This document shows, piece after piece, positions 47,902 to 57,988 of a stretch of DNA of 62,611 nucleotides. Position 1 is the first letter of the stretch. Each line of letters opens with the position of its first letter. The notes below the pieces were generated by a model. It was given only the letters and a program-made list of their open reading frames with translations, had not been told where the DNA came from and searched no databases. The position numbers were made by a program, and so were the translations under genes. Source of the stretch: Stenotrophomonas lacuserhaii (GTDB lineage Bacteria; Pseudomonadota; Gammaproteobacteria; Xanthomonadales; Xanthomonadaceae); the NCBI RefSeq assembly GCF_014836545.1, contig NZ_JACSQS010000020.1, forward strand, positions 1 to 62,611. The letters are read 5' to 3'.

Positions 47902-48804
47902 ATGCGCAACGATCCGTTCTCCCGTTCTTCGCAGCAGGGCCCGCGCCGCGGCGGCCTGTTCGGCAATGTCCGGTGGCTGGTGCTGCTGGCCTTTGCCGGC
48001 TACGCCGCGTTCTACTGGTTTTCCAACCGGGCGGTGGATCCGTACACCGGCGAGTCTGTGCTGATCGACAGCACCCTGGACGTGGACCAGGAAAAGGCGC
48101 TGGGCCTGCAGGCCTACCAGGAGATACTGGCGCAGGAGCGGCCGCTGGATCCGAATGCACAGGTGTCGCGCGACGTGCGTGAGATCGCCCAGCGGCTGAT
48201 TGCCAAGGTCGACGTGGTGGAAACCGCGCTGGCTGAAGAACATGGGCTGAAGCCGGGACATTTCTCGCGCGGGTTCGATTGGGAAGTCAACGTGATCCAG
48301 TCCGACCAGGCCAATGCGTTCTGCCTGCCGGGCGGCAAGATGGCGGTGTATACCGGGCTGGTGCCGGTAGCGCAGACGCGCGATGCGATGGCCGTGGTAA
48401 TGGGGCATGAAATCGCCCATGCGTTGTTGCGCCATGGTGCGCAGCGCATGGCGCAGCAGAAGCTGACCCAGATCGGCCAGATGGCCGGTGCGGCCAGTGG
48501 CATGGACCCACAACAGCAGCAGATGGTGATGGCGGCGATGGGCTACGGCTACCTGCTGCCGTATGCGCGCGGCCATGAAACGCAGGCCGACGAAGTGGGC
48601 CTGATGCTGGCTGCGGCGGCGTGTTTTGATCCGCGCGAGGCGGTGCCGCTGTGGGAGCGCATGGGCCAGGCCAGCGGCGGGCAGTCGCAGCCGGAGTTCT
48701 CTTCAACCCATCCCAATCCGGGCACGCGCATCCAGAACCTGCAGGCGTTGATGCCCAAGGCGATGCAATACCGCCAGCGGTTCTGCGAGCAGGCGCGGCA
48801 GTAG
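47902..48804 (+). CDS. M48 family metallopeptidase
   Basis: This protein of 300 residues (302 if ATG 47896 is used) has one membrane anchor (about 22-42, LVLLAFAGYAAFYWF) and a peptidase domain. The zinc motif is GHEIAHALLRHGAQRM near 170 and the glutamate helix HETQADEVGLML near 230. AGGA lies 9 nt before 47902, only 3 nt before 47896, hence my choice. It resembles periplasmic-facing Ste24-like quality-control peptidases (LoiP/BepA group). It follows the SUMF1 lipoprotein by 71 nt on the same strand. Confidence 0.9.
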   Translation: MRNDPFSRSSQQGPRRGGLFGNVRWLVLLAFAGYAAFYWFSNRAVDPYTGESVLIDSTLDVDQEKALGLQAYQEILAQERPLDPNAQVSRDVREIAQRLIAKVDVVETALAEEHGLKPGHFSRGFDWEVNVIQSDQANAFCLPGGKMAVYTGLVPVAQTRDAMAVVMGHEIAHALLRHGAQRMAQQKLTQIGQMAGAASGMDPQQQQMVMAAMGYGYLLPYARGHETQADEVGLMLAAAACFDPREAVPLWERMGQASGGQSQPEFSSTHPNPGTRIQNLQALMPKAMQYRQRFCEQARQ

Positions 48805-48811
48805 GGCGGAG

Positions 48812-48828
48812 GACGGCCAGCGGCCGTC
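48812..48828. repeat. REP-like palindrome overlapping the xseA 3' end
   Basis: GACGGCC-AGC-GGCCGTC (7-bp arms) sits between the convergent M48 and xseA genes and overlaps the xseA stop codon by two bases. Confidence 0.6.
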
Positions 48829-50170
48829 AGGACCGGGTGCGGGTGACCTGCAGGTCGATGACCCCATCGCCGACCTTGGCCTGCACGGCGTCGCCGGGCT
48901 GGACCTGGCTCACGCTGCGGACCAGCTGGCCATCGTCGGTGCGGGTCAGGATGCTGTAGCCACGGGCCACCGTCGCCAGCGGGCTGACCGCTTCCATGGA
49001 ACGGGCCAGTCCACGCAGGCGCAGCGCGTCGTTCTGCAGTCGGCGCTGCATTGCGGCCTGCGGGCGGCCGCGCAGGGCCAGCAGGCGGCGCTGCAGGCCT
49101 TCCAGCTGGCGCTGCGGATGGAACCCGCGCAGCACCGCCGCCGCATGCCGCAGGCGCGCCGTACGTTGCTGCCCCTGCTGCTGGCGTACCGCCTGCAGGC
49201 GCCGGCCGAGGTCGGCATGGCGCCGTTGCAGCAGCTGCAGCCGGGCCTGTGGGCTGCAGGCATTGAGCCGCAGCAGCAGGCGGTCCGCGCGCTGCATCGC
49301 CTGGCCCAGCGCATGCCGGTGAAGCTGCTGCAGGCGCGCTGCGTCACGGCGCAGGCGGCGGGCCAGGTCCTGCTGGTCGGGCACCAGCAGTTCGGCGGCC
49401 ACCGACGGGGTCGGCGCGCGCAGGTCTGCTGCGAAGTCAGTGAGGCTGAAGTCGGTTTCGTGACCCACCGCGGACACCACCGGCGTGCGGCTGCCGGCCA
49501 CCGCGCGGGTCAGCGCTTCATCGTTGAACGCCCACAGGTCTTCCAGCGAGCCGCCGCCGCGGGTCAGCAGGATCACGTCGTAGCGGCCGCTGGCGTCGGC
49601 GGCCTGCAGCAGGCGGGTGATCTGCGGCGCCGCCGAATCGCCCTGTACCAGCGACGGCAGCAGGTCGACCTCGAGCAGCGGGAAGCGCCGGGCCAGCACG
49701 CTCAATACGTCGCGCACCGCCGCGCCGGTGGGCGAGGTGATCACCGCCAGGCGCTGAACGTGGGCGGGCAGCGGGCGCTTGCGCGCCGGGTCGAACAGGC
49801 CTTCGGCTTCCAGCCGTGCCTTCAGCTCCTCGAAGGCGCGGCGCAGGGCCCCTTCGCCGGCTTCTTCCATGTGGTCGATCACCATCTGGTACTCGCCACG
49901 TGCGTCGTACAGCGTGACCCGGCCGCGCACCAGCACGCGCATGCCTTCGCGGGGCACGAAGCGCAGCGTGGAGGCCTTCATCCGGAACATCGCCGCGCGC
50001 AGCTGTGCGCGTGCGTCCTTCAGGGTGAAGTACATATGGCCTGACGAGGGACGCGCCACGCTGCCGAGTTCGGCCTCCACCCAGATGGCCGGGAAACTGC
50101 CTTCCAGCAGGTCACGCGCCAGCGTGTTGAGCTGGCTGGGAGTGAGGACATCGATGCTGCGCTGCTGCAT
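48827..50170 (-). CDS. xseA: Exodeoxyribonuclease VII large subunit
   Basis: The 447-residue large subunit of the single-strand-specific nuclease has an N-terminal OB-fold (about 5-100, [10 protein letters not shown] and [11 protein letters not shown]). The nuclease domain carries [38 protein letters not shown] and [21 protein letters not shown] long coiled-coil region (about 275-390) that binds XseB subunits and a C-terminal domain ([13 protein letters not shown]) end it. ATG 50170 is preferred over a GTG two codons upstream. The small subunit gene is not in the window. Confidence 0.96.
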   Translation of the reverse strand: MQQRSIDVLTPSQLNTLARDLLEGSFPAIWVEAELGSVARPSSGHMYFTLKDARAQLRAAMFRMKASTLRFVPREGMRVLVRGRVTLYDARGEYQMVIDHMEEAGEGALRRAFEELKARLEAEGLFDPARKRPLPAHVQRLAVITSPTGAAVRDVLSVLARRFPLLEVDLLPSLVQGDSAAPQITRLLQAADASGRYDVILLTRGGGSLEDLWAFNDEALTRAVAGSRTPVVSAVGHETDFSLTDFAADLRAPTPSVAAELLVPDQQDLARRLRRDAARLQQLHRHALGQAMQRADRLLLRLNACSPQARLQLLQRRHADLGRRLQAVRQQQGQQRTARLRHAAAVLRGFHPQRQLEGLQRRLLALRGRPQAAMQRRLQNDALRLRGLARSMEAVSPLATVARGYSILTRTDDGQLVRSVSQVQPGDAVQAKVGDGVIDLQVTRTRS

Positions 50171-50228
50171 GGGCACTCAACGGTCTTTCTGGATCAGGCC
50201 ACCATGGTCGCACGTCGGACGCGGGCGA

Positions 50229-51311
50229 TCACGCCGCGCCGTGCTGCCCCAGCGCCCATTGCACGTGTTCGCGCACCAGCGCTGAATCGTGCGTGCTGCG
50301 GCTGGTCAGCGCCTCCATCACCTGCGGTGAGGTCGGTGCGTTGCCCAGTGCCACGGCGATGTTGCGCAGCCAGCGCTCGTGGCCGCTGCGGCGGATCGGA
50401 CTGCCTTCGGTGCGCTGCAGGAACTCCGCTTCGTCCCAGCTGAACAACGCGTCCAGGCGCGCGCGGTCCAGGTCGTTGCGTGCGCGGAAATCGGCTTCGT
50501 CGGTGCGCTTTGCAAACTTGTTCCACGGGCACACCAGCTGGCAGTCATCGCAGCCGTAGATGCGGTTGCCGATCAGCGCACGCATCGGCTCGGGGATGGC
50601 ACCTTCGTGTTCGATGGTCAGGTAGGAAATGCAGCGCCGCGCATCCAGCCGCTGTGGGGCGATGATGGCCTGGGTGGGGCAGACCTCGATGCAGCGGGTG
50701 CAGGTGCCGCAGTGCGCGCTGGCAGGCTGGTCGATCGGTAGCGGCAGGTCGATGTAGATCTCGCCAAGGAAAAACCAGGAGCCGCCGTTGCGATCGATCA
50801 GGCAGGTGTGCTTGCCGATCCAGCCCAGGCCGGCATCGCGGCCGAGCGCGCGTTCCAGCACCGGCGCGGAGTCGACGAACACGCGGAAACCCAGCGGCGT
50901 CACTTCATCGCTGATCTGCGCGGCCAGCTTCTGCAGCCGGTTGCGCATCAGCTTGTGGTAATCGCGGCCCAGCGCGTAGCGCGCGACGTAGGCACGGCCC
51001 GGATCGGCCAGCGTGGCCCAGGCTTCGGTGTCGTCCTTGTGGCTGTAGTCCATGCCCAGCGAGATCACCCGCACGGTGCCGGGCAGCAGTTCGGCCGGCC
51101 GCGCGCGCAGCGTGCCGTGGCGCGCCATCCAGTCCATCGTGCCGTACAGGCCCTGGCCCAGCCAGTCCGCCAGGTGCGCCTCGTCTTCGGCCAGGTCCAC
51201 CCCGGCGATGCCGCAGCGCTGGAAGCCATGCGCACGCGCCAGCGCGCGGATGCGCTGGACGGCGAGCGCCGGATCCAGGCCGGCGGGCAGGGGGGGGGAA
51301 TCGGGATGCAT
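50229..51311 (-). CDS. queG: Epoxyqueuosine reductase QueG
   Basis: The 360-residue cobalamin and iron-sulfur enzyme performs the last step of queuosine synthesis in tRNA. Two [4Fe-4S] ferredoxin clusters are visible: HCGTCTRCIEVCPTQAI near 193 and YGCDDCQLVCPWN near 240. The flavodoxin-like N-terminal B12 region has SLGMDYSHKDD and DAGLGWIGKHT with the catalytic Asp region VFVDSAPVLERALG. A HEAT-like C-terminus with DSALVREHVQWALG is present. Start ATG 51311 lies only 23 bp from the divergent nnr start. Confidence 0.96.
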   Translation of the reverse strand: MHPDSPPLPAGLDPALAVQRIRALARAHGFQRCGIAGVDLAEDEAHLADWLGQGLYGTMDWMARHGTLRARPAELLPGTVRVISLGMDYSHKDDTEAWATLADPGRAYVARYALGRDYHKLMRNRLQKLAAQISDEVTPLGFRVFVDSAPVLERALGRDAGLGWIGKHTCLIDRNGGSWFFLGEIYIDLPLPIDQPASAHCGTCTRCIEVCPTQAIIAPQRLDARRCISYLTIEHEGAIPEPMRALIGNRIYGCDDCQLVCPWNKFAKRTDEADFRARNDLDRARLDALFSWDEAEFLQRTEGSPIRRSGHERWLRNIAVALGNAPTSPQVMEALTSRSTHDSALVREHVQWALGQHGAA

Positions 51312-51320
51312 GCCCGCAAG

Positions 51321-51328
51321 TATAGAAT
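51321..51328 (+). promoter_or_regulatory. -10-like element 7 nt before the nnr start
   Basis: TATAGAAT at 51321-51328 with no SD and only 6 nt between it and the nnr ATG; the -35 region (51298-51303, GAATCG) is poor. If used, nnr mRNA would begin at or next to its start codon (leaderless). Confidence 0.35.
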
Positions 51329-51334
51329 CCCTGC

Positions 51335-52822
51335 ATGCTGGACCCCTCCGCTCTGTTCGATTCCGCTGCCGCCCGTTCATTGGATGCGCGCGCTTCCGCG
51401 CTGGCCGGTGATGGCGGCTGGTCGTTGATGGCTGCCGCCGGCAAGGCCGCGTGGCAGTGCCTGCTGCAGCATTGGCCCGATGCCCGGCACATCGCGGTGG
51501 TGGTGGGGGCGGGCAACAATGGCGGCGATGGCTGCGTGCTGGCCCTGCATGCGCTGCAGGCCGGCCGCCAGGTCAGCGTGCTGACCCTGCCGGGCACATC
51601 GCCGTCCACCGCGCTGAGTGCCCGTGCCGCCGCCGAGCTGGCGCGCGCCGGTGGATGCAGCACCCCATTCGATGGGCACCTGCCCGGCGCCGATGTGATT
51701 GTCGATGCGCTGTTCGGGCTGGGCCTGCGGCAGGCGCCGCGCGCTTCGGCGCAGGCGGTCATCGAAGCGATCAACGCGCAGGCTGCGCCCGTATTCGCGC
51801 TGGATGTGCCCAGTGGCATCGACGCCGACCGCGGCAGTGCGCCGGGTGCGGTGGTGCGCGCCACGCTGACGCTGCAGTTCATCGTGGCCCATCGCGGACT
51901 GCATACCGGCGAGGGACTGGAACATGCCGGCCAGTGCGAGCTGGCGACCTTGCCGCTGCCTGCAGATGCATGGGGCGGTGTGCACGTGGCCGCCGACTAC
52001 TGGCAGCGCGACCGCCTGCCTGGATTGTTGCCGCCGCGTCGCCGCAACGCCCACAAAGGAACCTCCGGACACGTGCTGTGCGTGGGCGGCAACCATGGCA
52101 GCGGCGGTGCCCTGCTGATGACCGCGCACGCCGCGCTGCGGGCCGGTACCGGCCTGGCCAGCCTGGCCACGCGCGGCGAACATATCGGCGCGGCGCTGGC
52201 ACGGCTGCCCGAAGCGATGAGCCACGCGGTGGACTGCAACGCGGACCTGCAGGCGCTGCTGCAGCGGGCCAGCGTCGTCGCCATCGGGCCGGGGCTGGGG
52301 CAGGACGACTGGGCGCAGGCACCGTGGCGTGATGCCCGCGACAGCGGCAAGCCGCTGGTGGTGGACGCCGATGCGCTGAACCTGCTGGCGCGCGATCCAC
52401 AGGCCGTCCCGCAGGCGATCCTCACTCCGCATCCCGGCGAGGCCGCGCGACTGCTGGAGACCACCACCGCTGCGGTGCAGGCCGACCGCTTCGCCGCGGC
52501 CACTGCACTGGCCAAGCGCTTCCATGCGGTAGTGGTGTTGAAGGGTGCGGGCAGCCTGGTGGCGGCGCCGGACGGGCATACCGCCGTGGTCGGCGCGGGC
52601 AATCCCGGCATGGCGGTCGGCGGCATGGGCGACCTGCTCACGGGCATCATCGCCGCCCTGCGTGCGCAGGGTCTGGCGCCGTTCGAGGCCGCGGCCGGCG
52701 GCGCCCTGCTGCACGGGCTGGCCGGCGATGTCGCCGCTGCCGACGGCCAGCGCGGCCTGCTTCCCACCGACCTGCTGGCGCCGTTGCGCCGGCTCTGCAA
52801 TCCGGATCCTGTCCATGCTTGA
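51335..52822 (+). CDS. nnr: Bifunctional NAD(P)H-hydrate epimerase/dehydratase
   Basis: The 495-residue repair enzyme restores NAD(P)H from its hydrates. The N-terminal YjeF_N epimerase domain (about 1-215) has VVGAGNNGGDGCVLALH and ALDVPSGIDADRGSAPG. The C-terminal ribokinase-like ADP-dependent dehydratase has HVLCVGGNHGSGGALLM, LTPHPGEAARLL and GNPGMAVGGMGDLLTGIIAA, the latter its nucleotide-binding core. It heads the unit nnr-tsaE-amiC-mutL, like yjeF-yjeE-amiB-mutL of E. coli; tsaE overlaps its last 8 nt. Confidence 0.96.
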   Translation: MLDPSALFDSAAARSLDARASALAGDGGWSLMAAAGKAAWQCLLQHWPDARHIAVVVGAGNNGGDGCVLALHALQAGRQVSVLTLPGTSPSTALSARAAAELARAGGCSTPFDGHLPGADVIVDALFGLGLRQAPRASAQAVIEAINAQAAPVFALDVPSGIDADRGSAPGAVVRATLTLQFIVAHRGLHTGEGLEHAGQCELATLPLPADAWGGVHVAADYWQRDRLPGLLPPRRRNAHKGTSGHVLCVGGNHGSGGALLMTAHAALRAGTGLASLATRGEHIGAALARLPEAMSHAVDCNADLQALLQRASVVAIGPGLGQDDWAQAPWRDARDSGKPLVVDADALNLLARDPQAVPQAILTPHPGEAARLLETTTAAVQADRFAAATALAKRFHAVVVLKGAGSLVAAPDGHTAVVGAGNPGMAVGGMGDLLTGIIAALRAQGLAPFEAAAGGALLHGLAGDVAAADGQRGLLPTDLLAPLRRLCNPDPVHA

Positions 52823-53303
52823 ACTGCATCTCCCCACTCCCGAGCACACCGACCTGCTGGGCCAGGCGCTGGCGGCGACCCGCCCGGCGCAGGCATTGCT
52901 TGAACTGCAGGGTGACCTGGGCGCGGGTAAATCGACCACCGCACGCGCGCTGTTGCGTGCGCTGGGCGTGACCGGTGCCATCCGCAGCCCCACCTATACG
53001 CTGGTGGAACGCTACCCGCTGGCCGACGGCAGCGAGGCCTGGCACATGGACCTGTACCGGATTGGTGGAGCGGCCGAACTGGACTTCCTGGGCCTGGACG
53101 AGGGCACTGCCTCGCTCTGGCTGGTGGAATGGCCGGAGCGCGGTGCAGGCGCATTACCGCCGACGGATCTGCGGCTCGAGCTGGAAATGGCGGGCACGGG
53201 TCGACGCGCCAGTCTCATTCCATTGAGCGATTCCGGTGAAGCCTGGGTGAAGCGACTGCATGAAGCAGGCGAGTTAGCTTCGCTTTCTGTATATCGACCA
53301 TAA
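52815..53303 (+). CDS. tsaE: tRNA threonylcarbamoyladenosine protein TsaE
   Basis: This 162-residue ATPase of the t6A37 tRNA-modification complex with TsaB and TsaD has a P-loop, ELQGDLGAGKSTTARALLRA near 30 (Ser where most have Thr), and the family blocks IRSPTYTLVERYPL and HMDLYRI. Also present are GLDEG and LVEWPERGAG. It overlaps nnr by 8 nt and amiC follows after 75 nt. ATG 52815 is the only start giving the family N-terminus. Confidence 0.95.
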   Translation: MLELHLPTPEHTDLLGQALAATRPAQALLELQGDLGAGKSTTARALLRALGVTGAIRSPTYTLVERYPLADGSEAWHMDLYRIGGAAELDFLGLDEGTASLWLVEWPERGAGALPPTDLRLELEMAGTGRRASLIPLSDSGEAWVKRLHEAGELASLSVYRP

Positions 53304-53378
53304 CAAACTGATGAAAGTTACGGATTATTAAGGGAAAAGGTTTGCAATCTGTTCAGCGCAGTGATTGAATCCTGAGCC

Positions 53379-54992
53379 ATGCGCTTACCCTTCCGAACCC
53401 TTGCTCTCTGTGCCGCTGCCGGACTCGCCCTGGCGGGTGCCGACGCGTGGGCGGGTGAGATCAACCAGGTGCGCCTGGATACCGGCGCGACCGGCACCCG
53501 CGCCGAGATTTCGCTGGCTGGTTCCGGTGGCTACAAGACCATCGCACTGTCCGGTCCGAACCGCCTGGTGGTGGATTTTCCGGAGTCCTCGGCAGTGCGC
53601 GGACTGAAGCTGCCGGCCGCGCAGGGCGTGGTCACGGCGGTGCGTACCGGCCAGCCGGTGCCGGGCACCTTCCGCGTCGTGTTCGACCTTGCCGACAACG
53701 TGGCCCCGTTCAAGCCGCAGATGCAGCAGCAGGGCGGGCAGTCCAAGCTGGTCATTGAATGGCCCGGCGATGCGCCGGCCACGGCAGCCCGCATGTCACC
53801 ACCTGCGAGCGCGCCGATCCCTGCGGCAGCTACGGCAGCGGCCACCCCGCCGCCGGCCACGGCAGTCAACGCCGCGCAGACCCGCAGCGATGCCGCGCGG
53901 GCCACCGCGCTGCTCACCGCACAGGTCCAGCAGCAGGCCACGGCTGTCGCCGTTGCGCCGGCCGCACCGGCAACGCTGCCCAGCACCACCACGGCCACCG
54001 TTGCCGGAACCGGCGCCGGTACCGACGCCGCTACGCCGTCGCCGGCCGCCATCCTGGCCGGCCAGCCGACCCAGGCGCCGGTGCGTACCACCATCGCCGG
54101 CACCATGCCGACCCGTACCGGCGCTGCGGCCGCGCCTTCAGGCGCTACCTCGCAGCCGCCGGAAACCGCGCCGATCGCGCCGCGTCCGAGCATGCCCAGC
54201 GACGTGGCGCGTGTGAGCATGAAGCCGGGCATGCGTCCGCTGGTGGTGGCCATCGATCCCGGCCATGGCGGTCAGGATCCGGGTGCCGTGGGCCCCAGCG
54301 GCAAGCGTGAGAAAGACATCACTCTGGCCGTTGGACGCGAGCTTGCCCGCCAGGTCAATGCGATGCCGGGCCTGAAGGCCTACATGACGCGCGACAGCGA
54401 CGTGTTCATTCCGCTGCCCATGCGCGCACAGAAAGCGCGTGCGGCGAAGGCGGACATCTTCATTTCGATCCACGCCGATGCTGCGGAAAACCGCGCTGCG
54501 CGAGGCTCGTCGGTGTACGTGCTGTCCACCAAGGGCGCCTCATCGCAGCGCGCCCGCTGGCTGGCGGACAAGGAAAACGCGGCCGACCTGATCGGCGGCG
54601 TCAGCCTGCAGCGCACCGAGGGCACGCTGGCCAACGTGCTGTTGGACCTGGCGCAGAGCGGCTACATGAAGGCCTCCGAAGATGCTGCCAGCCATGTGCT
54701 GGGCGGACTGAAGCGGATCGGCAACAACCACAAGCCGAACATCGAACGCGCGAACTTCGCGGTGCTGCGCACCTCGGACATGCCGGCGATGCTGGTGGAA
54801 ACCGCCTTCATCTCCAATCCGGATGAGGAGCGCCGCCTGATGGATCCGGCGTACCAGCGCAAGATCGCCGCCGCCGTGCTGGATGGCGTCAATGTGTTCT
54901 TTACCCGCCAGCCGCCCCCGGGAACCCTGTACGCCGCACGTGCGCAGGCGGAGATGGAAGCGGCCAGCACCGTGGCCGGCGGCAGCAAGTAG
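53379..54992 (+). CDS. amiC: N-acetylmuramoyl-L-alanine amidase with AMIN domain
   Basis: The 537-residue exported murein hydrolase separates daughter cells. A signal peptide (about 1-25) and an AMIN targeting domain (about 28-120, NQVRLDTGATGTRAEISL and LVVDFPESSAVR) precede a long Ala/Pro/Thr-rich linker (about 128-280). The Amidase_3 domain (about 286-525) carries IDPGHGGQDPGA, the KREKDITLAVG Glu region, SIHADAA and VETAFISNPDEER. No LysM is seen. It belongs to the nnr-tsaE-amiC-mutL unit. Confidence 0.95.
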   Translation: MRLPFRTLALCAAAGLALAGADAWAGEINQVRLDTGATGTRAEISLAGSGGYKTIALSGPNRLVVDFPESSAVRGLKLPAAQGVVTAVRTGQPVPGTFRVVFDLADNVAPFKPQMQQQGGQSKLVIEWPGDAPATAARMSPPASAPIPAAATAAATPPPATAVNAAQTRSDAARATALLTAQVQQQATAVAVAPAAPATLPSTTTATVAGTGAGTDAATPSPAAILAGQPTQAPVRTTIAGTMPTRTGAAAAPSGATSQPPETAPIAPRPSMPSDVARVSMKPGMRPLVVAIDPGHGGQDPGAVGPSGKREKDITLAVGRELARQVNAMPGLKAYMTRDSDVFIPLPMRAQKARAAKADIFISIHADAAENRAARGSSVYVLSTKGASSQRARWLADKENAADLIGGVSLQRTEGTLANVLLDLAQSGYMKASEDAASHVLGGLKRIGNNHKPNIERANFAVLRTSDMPAMLVETAFISNPDEERRLMDPAYQRKIAAAVLDGVNVFFTRQPPPGTLYAARAQAEMEAASTVAGGSK

Positions 54993-54997
54993 CCGCG

Positions 54998-55058
54998 GTA
55001 GCGCCGAGCCATGCTCGGCGAGCGCAGCGGCGAAGCGCTGACGACCAACGGTCGTCAG
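54998..55058. repeat. SMAG element plus second palindrome
   Basis: GTAG-CGCCGAGC-CAT-GCTCGGCG (54998-55020) followed by CTGACGACC-AAC-GGTCGTCAG (55038-55058), between amiC and mutL. A partial GGCCGTCACTACC unit follows to 55077. Confidence 0.75.
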
Positions 55059-55187
55059 CCACAGCGGCCGTCACTACCGGCGCGCGGCGCGGCCGAAGCC
55101 GCCCATCCGCTATCATCGGCGGATGAAGTCAGCCTCTGTTTCCCACTCCATCCGCACTGTGCTCCACGCCTGCAGGCGGGCCCGCGC

Positions 55188-57038
55188 ATGAGCGCAACCA
55201 TCCGTCCGCTGCCGGAGATCCTGATCAACCAGATCGCCGCCGGCGAAGTCGTCGAGCGGCCGGCGTCGGTGGTCAAGGAACTGGTCGAGAACGCGATCGA
55301 TGCCGGTGCCACCCGCGTCGATATCGAACTGGAAGAAGGCGGCGTGCGCCTGATCCGGATCCGTGACAACGGCAGTGGCATCGCCGCCGAGCAGTTGCCG
55401 CTGGCGGTGTCCCGCCACGCCACCAGCAAGATCGCCAGCCTGGACGACCTTGAAGCGGTGGCCACGCTTGGCTTCCGTGGTGAGGCCCTGCCGTCCATTG
55501 CCTCCGTCAGCCGCTTCACGCTCGCCTCCCGGCGCGCGCAGGACGAGCACGGCTCGGCGCTGCAGATCGAAGGCGGAAAGCTGGGCGAAGTGCTGCCGCG
55601 CGCGCATGCGCCGGGCACCACCGTTGAAGTCCGCGAACTGTTCTACAACGTGCCGGCGCGGCGCAAGTTCCTGCGCGCCGAGCGTACCGAACTGGGGCAC
55701 ATCGAAGAGTGGCTGCGCTCGTTGGCGCTGGCTCGCCCGGACGTGGAACTGCGCGTTTCGCACAATGGCAAAGCCTCGCGCCGCTACAAACCCGGCGACC
55801 TCTACTCCGATGCGCGCCTGGGGGAAACGCTGGGCGAGGATTTCGCCAACCAGGCCGTGCGCGTGGACCACAGCGGTGCCGGGCTGCGCCTGCACGGCTG
55901 GATCGCACAGCCGCACTATTCGCGCGCCAGCACCGATCAGCAGTACCTGTACGTCAACGGCCGCTCGGTGCGTGATCGCAGCGTGGCGCACGCAGTGAAG
56001 ATGGCTTACGGCGACGTGTTGTTCCATGGCCGGCAGCCGGCGTATGTGCTGTTCCTGGAACTGGATCCAACACGGGTGGATGTCAACGTGCACCCGGCCA
56101 AACACGAGGTGCGCTTCCGCGACTCGCGCCTCGTGCATGACTTCGTCTACCGCACCCTGAAGGACGCACTGGCCGATACCCGCGCCGGGATGGCCGCACA
56201 TGAGATCGGCGCCGGGGTCGAAGCGCAGGCCCTTCCGCAGGCGGCGACGCCATGGTCAAGCGGCCAGCCCGTCGGCGGAGGCGGTGGTGGAGGCTACGGT
56301 AACTGGGGCGCGCAGCAATCGCCGCTGGGCCTGCAGGTGGCCGATGCCCCAGCGGCCTACGCCGCGCTGTACGCCGGGCCTGCCGGCAGCCAGCAATCGC
56401 TGCCGCCGATGCCGTCCGAACGTGGGTTGCCGGTGACCAGTGCCGATGCCGGGGTGCCACCGTTGGGCTACGCGGTGGCACAGCTGCATGGCATCTACAT
56501 CCTGGCCGAAAATGCCGAAGGCCTGATCGTGGTGGACATGCACGCCGCGCATGAGCGCATCGGCTACGAACGGCTGAAGCATGCCCACGATGGCATCGGC
56601 CTGCACGCCCAGCCGCTGCTGGTACCGATCACCCTGGCAGTGGGCGAACGCGAGGCCGACACCGCCGAACGCGAAGCGGAGACCTTGATCGCACTGGGCT
56701 TCGACGTGACCCGTGCCGGCCCCGGCGCCCTGCATGTGCGCAGCATCCCGGCGCTGCTCGCCAACGCCGAGCCGGAAGGCCTGCTGCGTGATGTACTGGG
56801 CGACCTGCGCGAACACGGCCAGTCGCGGCGCGTGGCGACCGCGCGCGATGAACTGCTGTCCACCATGGCCTGCCACGGCGCGGTGCGCGCCAACCGGCGA
56901 TTGACGGTGCCCGAAATGAACGCGCTGCTGCGCGACATGGAAATCACCGAACGCTCCGGCCAGTGCAACCACGGGCGCCCGACCTGGGCACGTTTTTCGC
57001 TGGCGGAGATCGACCGCTGGTTCCTGCGCGGACGGTGA
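55188..57038 (+). CDS. mutL: DNA mismatch repair protein MutL
   Basis: The 616-residue GHKL ATPase couples mismatch recognition to repair. N-terminal motifs are [20 protein letters not shown] near 17, [19 protein letters not shown] and [16 protein letters not shown]. The C-terminal domain contains D450-M-H-A-A-H-E456 with E461 ([12 protein letters not shown]), a near match to the endonuclease motif DQHA(X)2E(X)4E, plus [16 protein letters not shown] [11 protein letters not shown] and QCNHGRPTW. It is therefore probably a MutH-independent nicking MutL. Start ATG 55188; the frame continues upstream without conservation. Confidence 0.96.
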   Translation: MSATIRPLPEILINQIAAGEVVERPASVVKELVENAIDAGATRVDIELEEGGVRLIRIRDNGSGIAAEQLPLAVSRHATSKIASLDDLEAVATLGFRGEALPSIASVSRFTLASRRAQDEHGSALQIEGGKLGEVLPRAHAPGTTVEVRELFYNVPARRKFLRAERTELGHIEEWLRSLALARPDVELRVSHNGKASRRYKPGDLYSDARLGETLGEDFANQAVRVDHSGAGLRLHGWIAQPHYSRASTDQQYLYVNGRSVRDRSVAHAVKMAYGDVLFHGRQPAYVLFLELDPTRVDVNVHPAKHEVRFRDSRLVHDFVYRTLKDALADTRAGMAAHEIGAGVEAQALPQAATPWSSGQPVGGGGGGGYGNWGAQQSPLGLQVADAPAAYAALYAGPAGSQQSLPPMPSERGLPVTSADAGVPPLGYAVAQLHGIYILAENAEGLIVVDMHAAHERIGYERLKHAHDGIGLHAQPLLVPITLAVGEREADTAEREAETLIALGFDVTRAGPGALHVRSIPALLANAEPEGLLRDVLGDLREHGQSRRVATARDELLSTMACHGAVRANRRLTVPEMNALLRDMEITERSGQCNHGRPTWARFSLAEIDRWFLRGR

Positions 57039-57049
57039 AGGGGATGATC

Positions 57050-57988
57050 ATGGGGAAGGGGTACAGCAGCGCCGGACTGATGCTGGCACTGGCAATGAGC
57101 GGCTGTGGTGGCAAGGCGCCCGAGGCGGCGCCGGCCGTGCAGGAAGATCCGGCCTTCGCACGGCAACAGCAGCAGTGGCGGATGCAGCGCTATCAGGAGC
57201 TGACCGCGCCGGATGGCTGGACCGCGCTGGTCGGCCTGCATTGGCTGGAGCACAAGGCGCATTACATCGGGCGTGGGCCAGGCAGTGGCATCCGCCTCGC
57301 CGCAGGGCCGGACAAGCTGGGCATGGTCAGCCGGCAGGGGCAGCGCTGGTCGTTCACTCCAGAACGCGGCGTGCCGCTGAGCGTGGACGGGGCGGCGGTG
57401 ACCGGACCGATCGCGTTCAACAGCGACCACGACCCGCAGCCAACCCGCATTGCCTTCGATGACGGCAAGGGGCAGCTCAGCCTGCTGCAGCGCGGACAGC
57501 GCTTCGCGCTGCGCATCAAGCATGCCGACGCCACCTCGCGCAGCGGATTCACCGGTCTGGACTACTGGCCGGGAGGACCGCAGTGGCAGGTGCGCGCGCG
57601 CTTCCTGCCGCACCCGGCCGGGAAAACGCTGCCGATCGTGGATATCACCGGCCTGACCACCGCCATGCCCAACGCCGGGCTGGTGGAGTTCCAGCAGGAC
57701 GGCACGACCTACCGGCTCGAGGCCATCGCCGAGCCCGGTGCGCCGTTGTTCCTGATCTTCGCCGACCGCACCAGCGGCCACGGCAGCTACCCGGCCGGAC
57801 GCTACCTGGACACCGACCCGCCCGGCGCCGACGGCCATGTGCTGGTGGATTTCAACCACGCCTACAATCCTCCCTGCGCGTTCACTCCGTTCGCGACCTG
57901 CCCGCTGGCACCGCCGGAAAACCGGCTGGACCTGCCTATCGACGCCGGCGAACGCGCCTACCACCCACCCAAGGAAAGTGCGCCATGA
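57050..57988 (+). CDS. DUF1684 lipoprotein
   Basis: This 312-residue protein has a lipoprotein signal ending LALAMSGC. The DUF1684 domain fills about 40-300: RYQELTAPDGWTALVGLHWL, a PGSGIRL turn, and DFNHAYNPPCAFTPFATCPL-like YNPPCAFTPFATCPLAPPEN, the most conserved family segment. AAGGGG lies 6 nt before ATG 57050 (ATG 57044 has no spacing). It starts 11 nt after mutL and overlaps the next start by 4 nt, so it is likely co-transcribed. Function unknown. Confidence 0.85.
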   Translation: MGKGYSSAGLMLALAMSGCGGKAPEAAPAVQEDPAFARQQQQWRMQRYQELTAPDGWTALVGLHWLEHKAHYIGRGPGSGIRLAAGPDKLGMVSRQGQRWSFTPERGVPLSVDGAAVTGPIAFNSDHDPQPTRIAFDDGKGQLSLLQRGQRFALRIKHADATSRSGFTGLDYWPGGPQWQVRARFLPHPAGKTLPIVDITGLTTAMPNAGLVEFQQDGTTYRLEAIAEPGAPLFLIFADRTSGHGSYPAGRYLDTDPPGADGHVLVDFNHAYNPPCAFTPFATCPLAPPENRLDLPIDAGERAYHPPKESAP

